A stretch of 64,000 nt of DNA. Source: JBHHUI01 sp965248775 (GTDB taxonomy: Bacteria > Chloroflexota > Anaerolineae > Anaerolineales > JBHHUI01). Both the position numbers and the translations under genes were made by a program. Where the stretch lies: the NCBI GenBank assembly GCA_965248775.1, contig OZ252150.1, positions 1,984,001-2,048,000 of the forward strand, written 5' to 3'. This document shows, piece after piece, positions 17,167-27,393 of this stretch; the stretch's first letter is position 1, and each line of letters begins with the position of its first letter. The notes beneath the pieces were generated by a model. The model was not told the origin of the DNA and did no database searches. It was given only the letters and a program-made list of their open reading frames with translations.

Positions 17167-17758
17167 TCAAAGTGTGTTTATTCGCATCCTGCCAGAAACG
17201 CCGTTTACACACTCTTTTAAACACTACCTATTATTCCGCGTCGCAATGTTAGGCGGACTCCCAGTTTTCTTACCCACCTACATGGTGGAACGCGGAGCCA
17301 GTCTGCCAATTGCGGCTGCCGCTCTTACAATCTTTGAAGTAGCCGGTGTCGGGGGAGCGCTGCTGGGCGGCACGTTGAGTGACCGCCTAGGACGAAAATT
17401 GGTCATCATGTTCGGTACTGGCGGAGCCGGTATTCTTCTGTTCGTCTTCGTACGGGCGGAGGGCATCTGGCTGGTGCCTTTACTCTTGGGCATGGGTTTC
17501 ACAGCCCTCTCAACAGCACCGGTCCTACTGGCGGTCGTGCAAGAACATTTTCCGGCAAACCGGGCGGTGGCAAACGGGTTATTTCTATCGATTAGTTTCG
17601 CCACACGTCCGGTGGGTCAAATTCTCGTTGGCTATATTGGGGATCGCAGCGGACTGGGAAATGCGTTTCAAGTGAGTGCTGCCCTGGCTCTCATAGCGGT
17701 TCCCCTTGCATTGTTAATGCCGGATTTAGATAAAAAGCAATAGGGGTTTACCCTACCT

Positions 17759-18529
17759 ATGCCCAACTCTTTGAAGGATTCTCAAGCTCTCAATAAAATG
17801 CGCCACGCCGAACAGTTGGTGGCGCAAGCCTTCGATCTCCTGGAACGCAGTGTACAGCCCGGAGTGAGTCTCAGTGCTTTGGACGATCTGGTTGCCGACT
17901 TCATCACCGAGAACGGAGCGCAAGCGCTTTACAGGGGCTATCAAGGCAGCAGCAAAGATCACCCGCCCTTCCCCGGCGTGATCTGCGCTTCGATAAATCA
18001 GGAGATCTGCCACGGCATCCCGGATGAGCGCCTACTTAACGAAGGTGACATCATCGGCATCGATATCGGCCTTAAACTCGACGGCTACTGTGGCGATGCA
18101 TGTCGTACATTTGCGGTAGGTAATGTATCCGCTGAAACCGAGCGCCTTTTAGAAGTGACGCAAGAATGCCTCGCACGGGGTGTGCATGCCGCTCGCGTCA
18201 ACCGCCCTATCACCGATATTGGCAGAGCGATTGAGAGCTATGCAAAAAGAAAGGGCATGACAGTCGTACGCGAATGGGGCGGCCATGGTATTGGCGAGAA
18301 CCTGCACGAACCGCCGAGCGTCTCGCATGTGCGCGAACGCCGTCGCGGGCCACGTTTGCGCGCCGGCATGACCTTTACCATCGAGCCCATGATCAACGTA
18401 GGCACGGGTCGCTGGCGGTTACTATCGGATGGTTGGACGGTGGTCACGGCCGACGGCGCGCTCTCGGCACAGTTCGAACACACTGTAGCGATTTTGGATG
18501 ACCGCACCGAGGTATTGACACGCTTGTAG
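17759..18529 (+). CDS. map: Methionine aminopeptidase, type I
   Basis: 256 residues; removes the initiator Met from nascent proteins using two divalent metals. Metal ligands are visible in order: Asp102 and Asp113 (IGIDIGLKLDGYCGDACRTF), His in WGGHGIGENLHEPP, Glu in TFTIEPM and Glu in QFEHTVAI; the substrate-contacting His is in ICHGIPDE. Length and order match type Ia enzymes without the N-terminal zinc-finger extension. Starts 15 bp after the MFS stop and is followed by a clear terminator hairpin. Ends with TAG at a position normal for the family. Confidence 0.93.
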   Translation: MPNSLKDSQALNKMRHAEQLVAQAFDLLERSVQPGVSLSALDDLVADFITENGAQALYRGYQGSSKDHPPFPGVICASINQEICHGIPDERLLNEGDIIGIDIGLKLDGYCGDACRTFAVGNVSAETERLLEVTQECLARGVHAARVNRPITDIGRAIESYAKRKGMTVVREWGGHGIGENLHEPPSVSHVRERRRGPRLRAGMTFTIEPMINVGTGRWRLLSDGWTVVTADGALSAQFEHTVAILDDRTEVLTRL

Positions 18530-18596
18530 GGTCAGGTTACTTTGTCCCATTGGTTTGAATCCGCATAATGCCCTCATAGCCTTCGCGTCCTGTACG

Positions 18597-18625
18597 AAAG
18601 GACAGGTGAAATACCTGTCCTTTTT
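18597..18625 (+). terminator. Rho-independent terminator after map
   Basis: Stem AAGGACAGGT - GAAAT - ACCTGTCCTT followed by a T run, 68 bp after the map stop. Confidence 0.85.
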
Positions 18626-18778
18626 ACTATCGACAATCTGTCCATCGGCTGATTGAATATGAGTAAAGAAATAAGTATTCGCTAAATGCGCAAATGCAAG
18701 CAGTCTACTCTATAGCTCTCTCCCATGACTTTATCTATACTTGGATCTGTGTAACTAATTTTCAAAAGGAATACCGAA

Positions 18779-19540
18779 ATGCGCAGTCAAGATATGAATG
18801 GCAAAGTTGCCCTCGTTACCGGAGGCAGCTCGGGAATTGGAAGGGCGAGTGCCCGCACCTTCGCAGAACATGGCGCAAATGTGATTGTTGCCGACGTTGC
18901 CGTCTCGGGAGGTGAGGAAACAGTTCAACTGATTGAGTCAGCCGGTGGATCAGCGCGATTCGTTGAAGTAGATGTCTCGGATGAAACCATGGTCGCGACG
19001 ATGGTGAGCACCGCCTTGGATGAGTTCGGATATTTGGATTATGCTATTAACAATGCCGGGATCCATATTGAGGACGAACAATTGGTCGAATGCACTGAAG
19101 AAACCTGGCAACGCGTGCTGGATGTCAACCTGACAGGCATTTGGCGTTGCATGAAAGCAGAGATTCCTGTCATGATCGCAGGCGGTGGTGGGGCAATCGT
19201 AAATACTTCCTCTATTCTTGGACGCATCGCGAGCGCGACTGCACCCGCCTACACGGCGAGCAAACATGGGGTGATCGGCCTGACAAAATCAGCCGCACTG
19301 GCTTATGGTAAAGAAGGCATCCGCGTCAATACGATCTTGCCGGGAGTCATTCGCACTGGGATGTACGCGGAACGTGTTGGGGATGACCCTGCGGATGAAG
19401 CGCGTTTTGCTCAGAATATTGCTCTCGGGCGGATTGCCGAACCAGAAGAAGTTGCTGCCACGATTTTGTGGCTTTGCTCTGACAGCGCATCATTTGTGAA
19501 TGGGGCCGTCATCAACATCGACGGCGGCGAAGACATATAA
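18779..19540 (+). CDS. Short-chain dehydrogenase/reductase (classical SDR)
   Basis: 253 residues. The NAD(P)-binding motif TGGSSGIG is at residues 14-21, Asp in VADVAVS favours NAD(H), NNAG follows, and the catalytic residues are Ser in NTSSILG and Tyr158/Lys162 in YTASK. The ending INIDGGEDI is typical of FabG-like SDRs. Substrate unknown. AAGGAA lies 7 bp upstream of the ATG. It is 14 bp from a Rieske-domain gene on the same strand, so the two are likely one operon and may supply reduction or electron transfer for the same substrate. Confidence 0.9.
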   Translation: MRSQDMNGKVALVTGGSSGIGRASARTFAEHGANVIVADVAVSGGEETVQLIESAGGSARFVEVDVSDETMVATMVSTALDEFGYLDYAINNAGIHIEDEQLVECTEETWQRVLDVNLTGIWRCMKAEIPVMIAGGGGAIVNTSSILGRIASATAPAYTASKHGVIGLTKSAALAYGKEGIRVNTILPGVIRTGMYAERVGDDPADEARFAQNIALGRIAEPEEVAATILWLCSDSASFVNGAVINIDGGEDI

Positions 19541-19554
19541 CGAAAGGATCAGAA

Positions 19555-21291
19555 ATGACAGCTCAAGAATGGACAAAAGTAGCCGCACTCTCGGAGGTTG
19601 AATCCACCGGTTGTCGCGTGATACATGCAAACGGCCACACTGTCGCGCTCTTTGCACACCAGAATCAGATCTTCGCTGTTGACAACCGTTGCCCGCACAT
19701 GGGTTTCCCACTCGACAAAGGCAGCTTAAGCGATGGAATTCTCACCTGCCACTGGCACCACGCCCGCTTCGATCTTGCGAGCGGTGGTACTTTTGACCAA
19801 TTTGCAGACGATGTGCGCTCCTTCTCGGTCGAGATTCGGGACGGCGATATATGGGTAGATGTAAAAGAATATCGCGACCTGCGCGCTCACCAGAGCGATC
19901 GCCTGCGGATCGGCCTGGAGCGCAATATCCGGCTTGTCATTGGGAAAGCCGTCATTCAATTGCTCGATGGCGGTGGCGATCCAATTGGACCCTTCCGGGT
20001 TGGCCTGGAATTCGGCACACGCAATCGCCGCGACGGTTGGGGGCAAGGCCTGACAATGCAGACCTGCTTTATGAATATGTTTCCGCACTTGAATGCGGAA
20101 GACCGAGCCCGTGCTCTCTATCAGGGTTTAACAGCTGTCGCGGTGGACAGCGACAGCCATCCGCCGCGCTTCGCAATCCCCCCGCTCCCGGATACTACGA
20201 CCGATATCCCGACATTGAAAAACTGGTTCCGAAAATTCATTGAAGTACGCGACGAGGAGGGCGCCGAGCGTTGCATTATCTCGGCACTGCGAGCAGGCGC
20301 CGATCACAGTCAGATGGCGGATATGCTTTTTGCTGCAGCGACGGATCATCGCTACATCCAGATTGGGCACGTCACTGACTTTACCAACAAGGCATTCGAA
20401 GCGCTTGATATCGAAGGTTGGACACCATCTGTCGCTGAGTCGGCCCTCACGAGCCTCGCCCGCGGCTACGCATTCGCGCCGCGGATGGAAGAAGCTAATG
20501 AATGGCGCTACCCTATCGATCTGATTGTGATTTTGGACAGAGCGTTTGATGAACTCCCTGCAGCGCTCGCAGCCGGAGAAGAAAAGGGAGATCAGTGGAA
20601 TGGAGAGGTTGAACTCATACCGGTCTTACTGGCGGACGACCCCCACGCGATTGCGGAGGCCTTGCTGAAATGCCTGCGGAATGGATGCCCCCCCGAGCGA
20701 TTGGCCGGCAGCGTGGCGTATGCCGCTGCCCTGCGGATTGCACAATTCCATACCTCGAATGAATTTACCGATTGGGATACAGCGCTGCACACTTTCTCAT
20801 TTGCGAACGCCATCCAGATGGGATTACGGCGCGCGCCTTCTGTCGAACTCACGCGCGGCGTATTCGATGCGGCCATGAGCGTCTATCTCGACCGTTTTTT
20901 GAACGTGCCCACGGCCCGGCTGCCGCAGCAAAACGACGCCGCCCCGGAGGAATTGCTGGCGGAATTCCCAGGATTGCTCGATCTGCAGCAGCAGGTGAAT
21001 GAGTCTGGCAATCTTGTCGGACACTATCTGTTGGCCAAGGGTGATTCCCAGGCACTGCTGGCAACACTCGGGCAGCTCCTTTTGCGCGAAGATCGAGATT
21101 TCCATACGATCCAAACTGTTGAGACAGCCTTCAATCAGTATCAGATGCGCAAGGGAACTATCGAAGGGACGCACATACTCGTCGCGGCCGCACGCTACCT
21201 GGCAGCGCACGCTCCAACTGTCCGGGCGCAAGGGCAAACCTACCAGATCGCACAACGGCTGCACTCGGGGGATAAGTTATTCGAGGGCTGA
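19555..21291 (+). CDS. Rieske [2Fe-2S] protein with long alpha-helical C-terminal domain
   Basis: 578 residues. The first ~105 form a ferredoxin-type Rieske domain: cluster ligands are in CPHMGFPLDKG and CHWHHARFD (C-x-H ... C-x-x-H). The remaining ~470 residues lack an oxygenase non-heme iron signature (no D-x-x-H-x4-H that I can find) and look mainly helical with many Ala, Leu and Glu. They may be a carrier or scaffold domain rather than an oxygenase catalytic domain. Cytoplasmic; no signal peptide. Paired with the upstream SDR. Function beyond electron transfer is not identified. Confidence 0.8.
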   Translation: MTAQEWTKVAALSEVESTGCRVIHANGHTVALFAHQNQIFAVDNRCPHMGFPLDKGSLSDGILTCHWHHARFDLASGGTFDQFADDVRSFSVEIRDGDIWVDVKEYRDLRAHQSDRLRIGLERNIRLVIGKAVIQLLDGGGDPIGPFRVGLEFGTRNRRDGWGQGLTMQTCFMNMFPHLNAEDRARALYQGLTAVAVDSDSHPPRFAIPPLPDTTTDIPTLKNWFRKFIEVRDEEGAERCIISALRAGADHSQMADMLFAAATDHRYIQIGHVTDFTNKAFEALDIEGWTPSVAESALTSLARGYAFAPRMEEANEWRYPIDLIVILDRAFDELPAALAAGEEKGDQWNGEVELIPVLLADDPHAIAEALLKCLRNGCPPERLAGSVAYAAALRIAQFHTSNEFTDWDTALHTFSFANAIQMGLRRAPSVELTRGVFDAAMSVYLDRFLNVPTARLPQQNDAAPEELLAEFPGLLDLQQQVNESGNLVGHYLLAKGDSQALLATLGQLLLREDRDFHTIQTVETAFNQYQMRKGTIEGTHILVAAARYLAAHAPTVRAQGQTYQIAQRLHSGDKLFEG

Positions 21292-21297
21292 GTCGCT

Positions 21298-21522
21298 GTG
21301 CTCCGTGAATTTCGATGGGTTGTACTGGCCTTCATCCTGCCGACACTCGTCTTTCATATTGGCTATGTGCTGCTGGTTGATTCACCTATCACAACTATAG
21401 ATAGGCTGCTCTTTCGAGAGGATGCCTGTCCATTTTTCATTTGTTTCGTCGTCGGATTCTTGACATTCTGTCTCGTAACAATTGCGAGGAAGATACCTAA
21501 CGCAGATATTCGTGATGGTTAA
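21298..21522 (+). CDS. Possible small two-helix membrane protein
   Basis: 74 codons from a GTG, with two hydrophobic stretches (VVLAFILPTLVFHIGYVLLV and FFICFVVGFLTFCLVTIA) and positively charged flanks. It starts 6 bp after the Rieske gene, but no good ribosome-binding site or homologue is recognised, so it may be spurious. Confidence 0.35.
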   Translation: MLREFRWVVLAFILPTLVFHIGYVLLVDSPITTIDRLLFREDACPFFICFVVGFLTFCLVTIARKIPNADIRDG

Positions 21523-21629
21523 GAAGCTTCGCTTTTCTGGGACAGAGCAGGTTGCGGAGGTTTGAAGGTGAAGCGCCCGCACAGCCATCGTCTAAAAACA
21601 AAACTTCTTCCGTGCCCGTTCTAGAACAA

Positions 21630-22703
21630 CTACCGACGATATTTCTTCATCACAATCTGCAATTCATCTAGGGGCAGCGCTTGCGCGACATTCCCTTGAT
21701 AACCCTCCATCGTCTCGGCAGCAACCAGCGCATTCAGGATGGCTTCTTCCACAGCCTCTGCGGCTGCCTCGAAGATCGGATTCATCATTTGGTTCGGCAA
21801 CATCCGAAGGCTCGATTCATTCTCGGCATTGGGGCGCACGTCGTTACCTGTTGAAAAAGCCAGAAAGATATCGCCGCTGCGGTTGTGCCCGATCCCACCT
21901 GTGCGCGCGAGTCCTACGGTAGCGCGCTGCGCCAAACGCTTGCACTGGATCGGCAGAAGTGGCGCATCTGTCGCAATCACCACAATGATCGACGTACCGG
22001 TCGCCCAGCCTCCCCAGCCGCTTGGCACCTTTTCAATTCCAATTTCCTGCCCCACCGGCACTCCGTCAACTCGGAGAAATTTTCGGTCACCGTAATTTGC
22101 CTGCACAAGCACGCCGAGGGTGTAATCTTCTGCCGCGATGGATACGCCGCGCGAAGCCGTTCCGATGCCGCCTTTGAACTCGTGACAGATCATGCCCGTG
22201 CCGCCACCCACATTCCCCTCTGCCACAGGACCATCGCTCGCCGCGTCGAGAGCTGCAAAGACATGCTCCTGCTTCACATGAAACGAACCTATATCATTTA
22301 ATCGCCCATCGTAGGTCTCTGCCACTACCGGGAGCGCAAACGAGCCCCGAATGTCTTCAGAAGCTTCTCCATACGCTGTGATGGCCTCATGCACAGTGCC
22401 CACTTGATGAGTATTCGTAATCCCAATGGGCGTAGTTAGCATGCCGGTCTCGGCCAACCAATGCACACCAGTCATTTCACCCGCCCCATTGAAAGAATGG
22501 TAGGCAGCAAAGACTCCGTTGTGCCAGATGCCCTCTGCGCGCGGCATGACAATTGTCACACCCGTTCGTGCAACGCGTGGCTCGTCATAGATCAAGGTAG
22601 TGTGGCCGACAAGCACACCGGGCACGTCAGTAATGGCATTATGTGCACCAGGCTTATACGTCCCGATGATGATGTCGAGGTCTCTTAAGCGCGTATTTGG
22701 CAT
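21630..22703 (-). CDS. P1-family peptidase (DmpA/BapA-like aminopeptidase)
   Basis: 357 residues. Members are Ntn-like hydrolases that self-cleave before a nucleophilic Ser and then release N-terminal D- or L-residues or beta-amino acids. Recognisable blocks are ITDVPGVLVGHTTL, HSFNGAGEMTG, GNVGGGTGMICHEFKGGIGT, and TSIIVVIATDAPLLP where Ser238 would be the nucleophile; NRSGDIFLAFSTGN follows. The residue just before that Ser is Thr in place of the Gly known from DmpA, so cleavage would be at Thr-Ser if it occurs. No signal peptide. The start is 41 bp downstream of the pentapeptide gene stop on the same strand. Confidence 0.87.
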   Translation of the reverse strand: MPNTRLRDLDIIIGTYKPGAHNAITDVPGVLVGHTTLIYDEPRVARTGVTIVMPRAEGIWHNGVFAAYHSFNGAGEMTGVHWLAETGMLTTPIGITNTHQVGTVHEAITAYGEASEDIRGSFALPVVAETYDGRLNDIGSFHVKQEHVFAALDAASDGPVAEGNVGGGTGMICHEFKGGIGTASRGVSIAAEDYTLGVLVQANYGDRKFLRVDGVPVGQEIGIEKVPSGWGGWATGTSIIVVIATDAPLLPIQCKRLAQRATVGLARTGGIGHNRSGDIFLAFSTGNDVRPNAENESSLRMLPNQMMNPIFEAAAEAVEEAILNALVAAETMEGYQGNVAQALPLDELQIVMKKYRR

Positions 22704-22744
22704 GCGCTATGTCCTGACGTTGCTATCGATCCGCTCGGGTCCCA

Positions 22745-25700
22745 CTAGACAAATTCTTCCGGCCAGTGCGTACTTTCGTCGTGGATGACATCGGATAAAT
22801 TCGCTCCGTCCAATTCTGCTCCGCGCAAGTCCGCGCCGCGCAAGTCCGCGCCGCGCAAATCAGCGCCTTGCAGGTCTGCTCCGGTCAGGACGGCGCCATG
22901 CAAATCAGCATTGACTAGCAGGACGCCCCGCAAGCTCGCATCATCCAGCCTGACGGCGCGAAGGATGGCGCCACTCAAATTCAGGCCATCCAGTCGAACA
23001 CTCTTAAGCACCGCGCCGCTCAAGTCTAGAAATCCCATCGAATCGGACGACACGGAGAATCGGTTTTGGTGGAGCTGGTCATCGTCAAACGAGCTTGGCG
23101 CTTCGGAGACTGGGCCCTCGACTGGGCTCGGGATTGACCGCTTGGCCGGGCGCGAGCCTTGCTCAATCTCAGCGGACGGCGCGGGAAGAGACAATGCAGA
23201 TTCCTCCTCCCAATCTGACGCTGTTGATGGTGGTTGTTCGAGCGCGGATTGCAACGGTTCAAAAGATTCGTTTCGAAGCGACTCCGCAATCCCGACAAGA
23301 TCAACGGGTTCCTTGGGAATGTTGGCGCCAAAGACTCGTTCGACCTCGTCCGCCAATTCGTGGTGAAGTGGGACATTCTCCAGGAACGAATCACTCATCG
23401 CTTCGTCCCCGATCTCTACGGAATCGGCCTGCAAGCGTTGGTATCCAGCGAGCAACAGTTGCTCCGCTTTATCGAATCTCAGTTGTGTAAGCGAGCGGAA
23501 GGCCGCCATATACAGGAATGCGACGTGACCAATCGCATACGATATTGTGCGTTCGGCCAGTAGGGTAACCAACTGTGTGACGTAGTCGCGCTGCAAACCT
23601 GTGTCTGAAACTGTCGCCCGCGGCAGGCTTGTCAGGCCCGCTAGCATGAAGGCTTGTTGTTCGATATCAGAACGCTTGCGCGCCTGCTTCAAACCATCGT
23701 CATACAATGCATGCGCCCTGCCATGGTGCCCAACCTTACTCAACGCTTCGCCTAGTACGACTAAACCTATTCGCTCCGGCTACAATACTCCGATTTCTTT
23801 GGCCCATTCAACTGCCTGATGCCCGAGCGACAGCGCAACCTCATCTTCACCGTCTAACAAACGGATCCCCGCCAGATGGGCTGATGCTTCACTAACGACG
23901 GCCTGATATTCGATTGCGCTGGCCTCCGCGAGTGCCTGCTCGCCGTATTCCAGACTTCGGCTCCGATCGCCCACGATACGGAAGATACCGGTAAGGTTGA
24001 CCAATGCGGCCGTTTCGGTATAGCGGTCTCCTATCTTACGGGCGAGCTGTAGTGTTTCACTCAGCCGATCCACAGCAGCGAAAAAACGTCCGCGCTGTAA
24101 TTCGTAGTAGCCCAAGTTGTTTAGATTTGCGACTTCACCGCGCCGGTCGCCAATATCACGATAGGTCTGTAGCGCCGATTCGAATGCTATTTGGGCATCA
24201 CGTAGATCGCCGCTGAGCAGAAGAACGATCCCAAGCGTCCGCTCACATTCAGCGTAGACGCGGCGACCTTCGTTTGCAAGCGGCAGTCCCAACACTATCT
24301 CAAACTGCCGCCTCCCCTCCGCAATATTCCCTTGCCGCCACAGCGCCTCGCCCCACCAGCGTCGGGCCCACGCCTGCTTTTCAGTGTCATTGGCCTTATC
24401 AGCAAGCGCCAGCGCGGATTGGGCAGCTGCGATCCCAGAAGTATAGTCGCTGATCCTGACTGCGTAAACACTTTTTCTGATAGCCACTTCGGCTTGCAGC
24501 TCAATGTCGCTGAGAGCCGCGACCAGTTGGTCTAGCGACTCCAAGTCAGCCCTCTGCTGTTCGCGCATTCCGTTAGCCTCGTAAACACCCTCACGCGCAA
24601 GGAGTGCGTCTATCTGCTCGGAAGTATCGCTTTCGTCCGCGATTGTAAGCGCGCGTGTGAATAGGTCCGCCGCAACTCCCTCATTGTTCTCTACGGCCAG
24701 CGCCCCCGCCCGGCATAAATAGTTATAGGCCTGCGCGCGCATTTCCGCGTTGCCGCAAATGTAGGCCGATTCGTAATGGTGGGCAATCTCGCCATATGCC
24801 GGCGCCGGATCATCAGCATGGAAAGCAACCAGAGTTTCAGCGGCGTGGATGTGAACGCGCATACGCTGCGCCATAGCCTACCGTTCGTAAGATGCTTCGC
24901 GCATGAGGGCATGACGAAAGACGTAATGCGTATCGCTTACCACACTCCACACGGCGGCCCGCTCGGCGGCGGCGATCAAGTCAGGCAGATTCCCATTCGC
25001 GGGATGCACTTGCCCGAGTAACCTTATTTCCTACTCGCGGCCTAATACAGCAGCTGTCTGTACCACCGAGCGAACCTCTGAGGACAGCCGATCCAACCGC
25101 GCAGTGAAGATTTGCCGAATGTTGGCTGGTATGCCGCCCTTTCCGGCTGCTCCCACGCGAAGCTTCCAACCGTCCTGACCCCGCTCTAGTGCATCGTCTT
25201 CACGCAGAAATAAAATCAGCTGTTCAGCGATGAAGGCATTGCCACCCGATTTTTCCATAAGGAAATCGACAAGCTGTGGGCTGGCCTCGCCATCCAGCAA
25301 GTTTCTTATCAGATGCGCCAGGTCATCGATCACAAGACCGCTGAGTTCCAGCACTTGCACTTTCTCGTCAACCGTCTGCAAGCTGTTCGCCTCGCGGCTT
25401 GTTGCCAGCACAGCCAGCTGCGCCTGTGACGCGTCGCGCCGGAGCCGCCGAAGGAACTCGATCGAATCTTTATCGAGCCAATGAGCATCCTCCAGCAAAA
25501 CTATCACTGGGCGTCGCTCACCTTCGGCCATTAGCAAAGCAATCAACGCCCGCATAGTATTTTCGTAGCGTGCCAACGGATCATATTGTGCGTGAGCTGA
25601 ATTTTCCCAATGCAAATCCACCAACGCACCAAGAAAGGAGCGCCCATGTTCAAGCCTTTCGGTCAACTCAGTGGATGCCACGGCGACGGTCCGCCGGAAC

Positions 25701-27265
25701 CGACGGCTGAATGCACGTTTGTTTCGCGCTTCGCTTTGTTGGCGGCTTTGCCCGAAGTAGCGCCGCAACCACCATCGAAAAGGATTCAAAGTCGAACGGA
25801 CGATCTGATCTGTCTGGCACTGGAAAAATTGTGGCGCGTTTCCATTGCCGCTTTGTTCAAGCTCAAGCTGGAAATTGTGCAGTAAGCGACTCTTGCCGAT
25901 ACCGGCTTCGCCCACAATCAGAAACATGCCCGGTTTAGGTGTGTCTGTATCATCGGCGAAGAGTAGCTCGACAAACTTACTCAGCCGCGCAAGTTCCTGA
26001 CGTCGACCCACCATCTGGCTGGCATAAAACGACGACACGTCTAATTGCCTGCGGTCGAGCAGTACGTAGGCCGCTTGTGGCTCGGAGAAACCCTTCAGCG
26101 CGAAGTGCTCCTCGTACTCTACTTCGAACCTGTGCGCTGCTGCTACTCCGATCGGCTCGTCCACCCAGATGCTATCCCATGGCGCGCCCGCCATGAGCCG
26201 TGCGGCAAGGCTGACCCCGTGGCCGTAGCACGTATACTCCTCGTGCCAGGCCCCTCCCACGAAGCCGGCGAAACCCGTGCGCAGCGTCACCCCCGCCCTG
26301 ATTGACACGGCACTTTCGGACTGCAGTGCCAGTAGAAAACCTAATGCGCGACTCACATCATTTTCATAACTCACCGGCGCGCCCCAAAACAGCAATAACT
26401 TACAGCCCTTGTCTCCGAACTCCACCGAGTTCAATACACCGCCGTACTTATCCTGCAGCACAAACACGATAATCATAAATTCGGTCAGTTGCGCTTCATC
26501 TGGCGTGCCCTGCAGGTTGATGAACACGTTGACTGAATCGCGGAATTCGCCGACACCTGGGAGCGCGAGCACTTCTTGCGGGAAGAAAACGTCCTGGCCC
26601 GCGCGCCCGTCTCCCTCCACTGGGATCGGCACCCGCGCCCGGACTGTGTCCTCCAGCGCGGCCTCCGCCACCGCGACGACGCACAGGTAACCATCCTTCA
26701 ATATTCCGTCCACTGCGCTACTCAACAGGTCCACCAAATTCGGTGCGATGACGACATCGTTTTGCCCCGCGTACTTCTCAGCATTTGCGGCAGAGTCGAT
26801 AGCATCACCATAAAAGTAGTATGTCGCACGCTCCGTGTCACTACTCGCAACGATGCCCCAATATACGTCGCCGCGCGATAGCCCCAGCTTGACGCCCACC
26901 GGGAACGTGCCATAGGGGGTCTGCTGTTCGGCATTAGCAAGTAGATGCGCGCGGATGGCCCATGCAGCCGCGAGCGCACGCTCGTTGCCGTCACCCACGT
27001 CGTCCGGGAAAACGGACATGACCGCATCACCCGCCGATGTGGTGATGAATCCGCCGTGCGAGGCGATGGCCTTCTGCAGAGGATCGAAAACGGCACGCAT
27101 CAGTCCGGACAGCACCTCCGCTCCGTGCTGGCCGTGTTCCGCGAGCGCAGTGCTAATGGTGCTGAAGCCTGAAACGTCGGCGAACAAGACAAATGCTTCA
27201 AACTGCCCCGATGTCTCGCCGTTTGCCTGTTTTTCGAGGATGAATGGGGGTACCAAATGGTGCAT
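22745..27265 (-). pseudogene. Nucleotidyl cyclase - AAA ATPase - TPR - pentapeptide-repeat protein with three in-frame TAG codons
   Basis: One continuous frame of 1507 codons, interrupted only by TAG at codons ~745 (25031-25033), ~796 (24878-24880) and ~1162 (23780-23782). Order: class III cyclase homology domain (FVLFADVSGFST, about 25-190), a second degenerate cyclase-like domain (about 240-400), an ATPase with P-loop GEAGIGKS (~450) and Walker B VIVLLEDAHW (~585), helical TPR-like repeats (~800-1250), then C-terminal pentapeptide repeats (GADLQGADLRGADLRG). This is the MalT/adenylate-cyclase STAND-type signalling layout common in Chloroflexota. The sequence between the stops remains well conserved (DTHYVFRHALMREASYE). 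Either a young pseudogene, a readthrough gene, or errors. The ATG is 128 bp from the divergent MetE-like gene. Confidence 0.75.
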
Positions 27266-27393
27266 AAGAGAATGGATGAACTTATACTATATTGGTCAAT
27301 AATTCAAGCTAAGCGCTGTGCATATTGCGGGTGACAATATCTGATTCCAATATATTCTCACCCGGCGAATGCCATTGTAACGGAGGTAGTACT

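Larger units (their letters stand above)
15702..17228 (+). mobile_element. IS256-family insertion sequence (1527 bp)
   Basis: Flanked by perfect 8-bp direct repeats TATTATTC (15694-15701 and 17229-17236), the duplication length typical of IS256. Imperfect ~28-bp inverted repeats run from GGGTATGTGG on the left and GGTAGTGTTT on the right and share the core AGTGTGTAAAYGGC. It carries one transposase gene plus a 200-bp non-coding 3' region containing a large hairpin. Confidence 0.9.
15030..17743 (+). pseudogene. MFS transporter (fosmidomycin-resistance-like) interrupted by IS256
   Basis: Host coding DNA is 15030-15701 plus 17237-17743. After removing the IS and one copy of its 8-bp duplication, the frame reads SIFVLF-RVAMLGGLPVFLP without loss and gives a ~392-residue twelve-helix transporter. 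Motifs include GHVVHDTYSAFLAPILPLL near the N terminus, GYLADRVSLR (loop 2-3 signature) and GGTLSDRLGRK (the repeated signature in the second half). Family members export small molecules by proton antiport. The start ATG 15030 lies 5 bp after the response regulator stop. The precise duplication implies that the insertion is recent and that the gene was intact before it. Confidence 0.88.

Noticed and set aside
22780..22960. Short direct repeats suggesting a CRISPR-like array
   Set aside because: The repeats are codons of pentapeptide repeats (GADLR units) of the minus-strand gene, with 15-bp period and no spacers.
11107..27265. Genome-wide reassignment of TAG to an amino acid
   Set aside because: Many intact genes (map, the MetE-like gene, MoeA-PBP, carbonic anhydrase, the DUF1508 gene) end at TAG exactly where their families end, so TAG is a normal stop. 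Only local readthrough remains possible.
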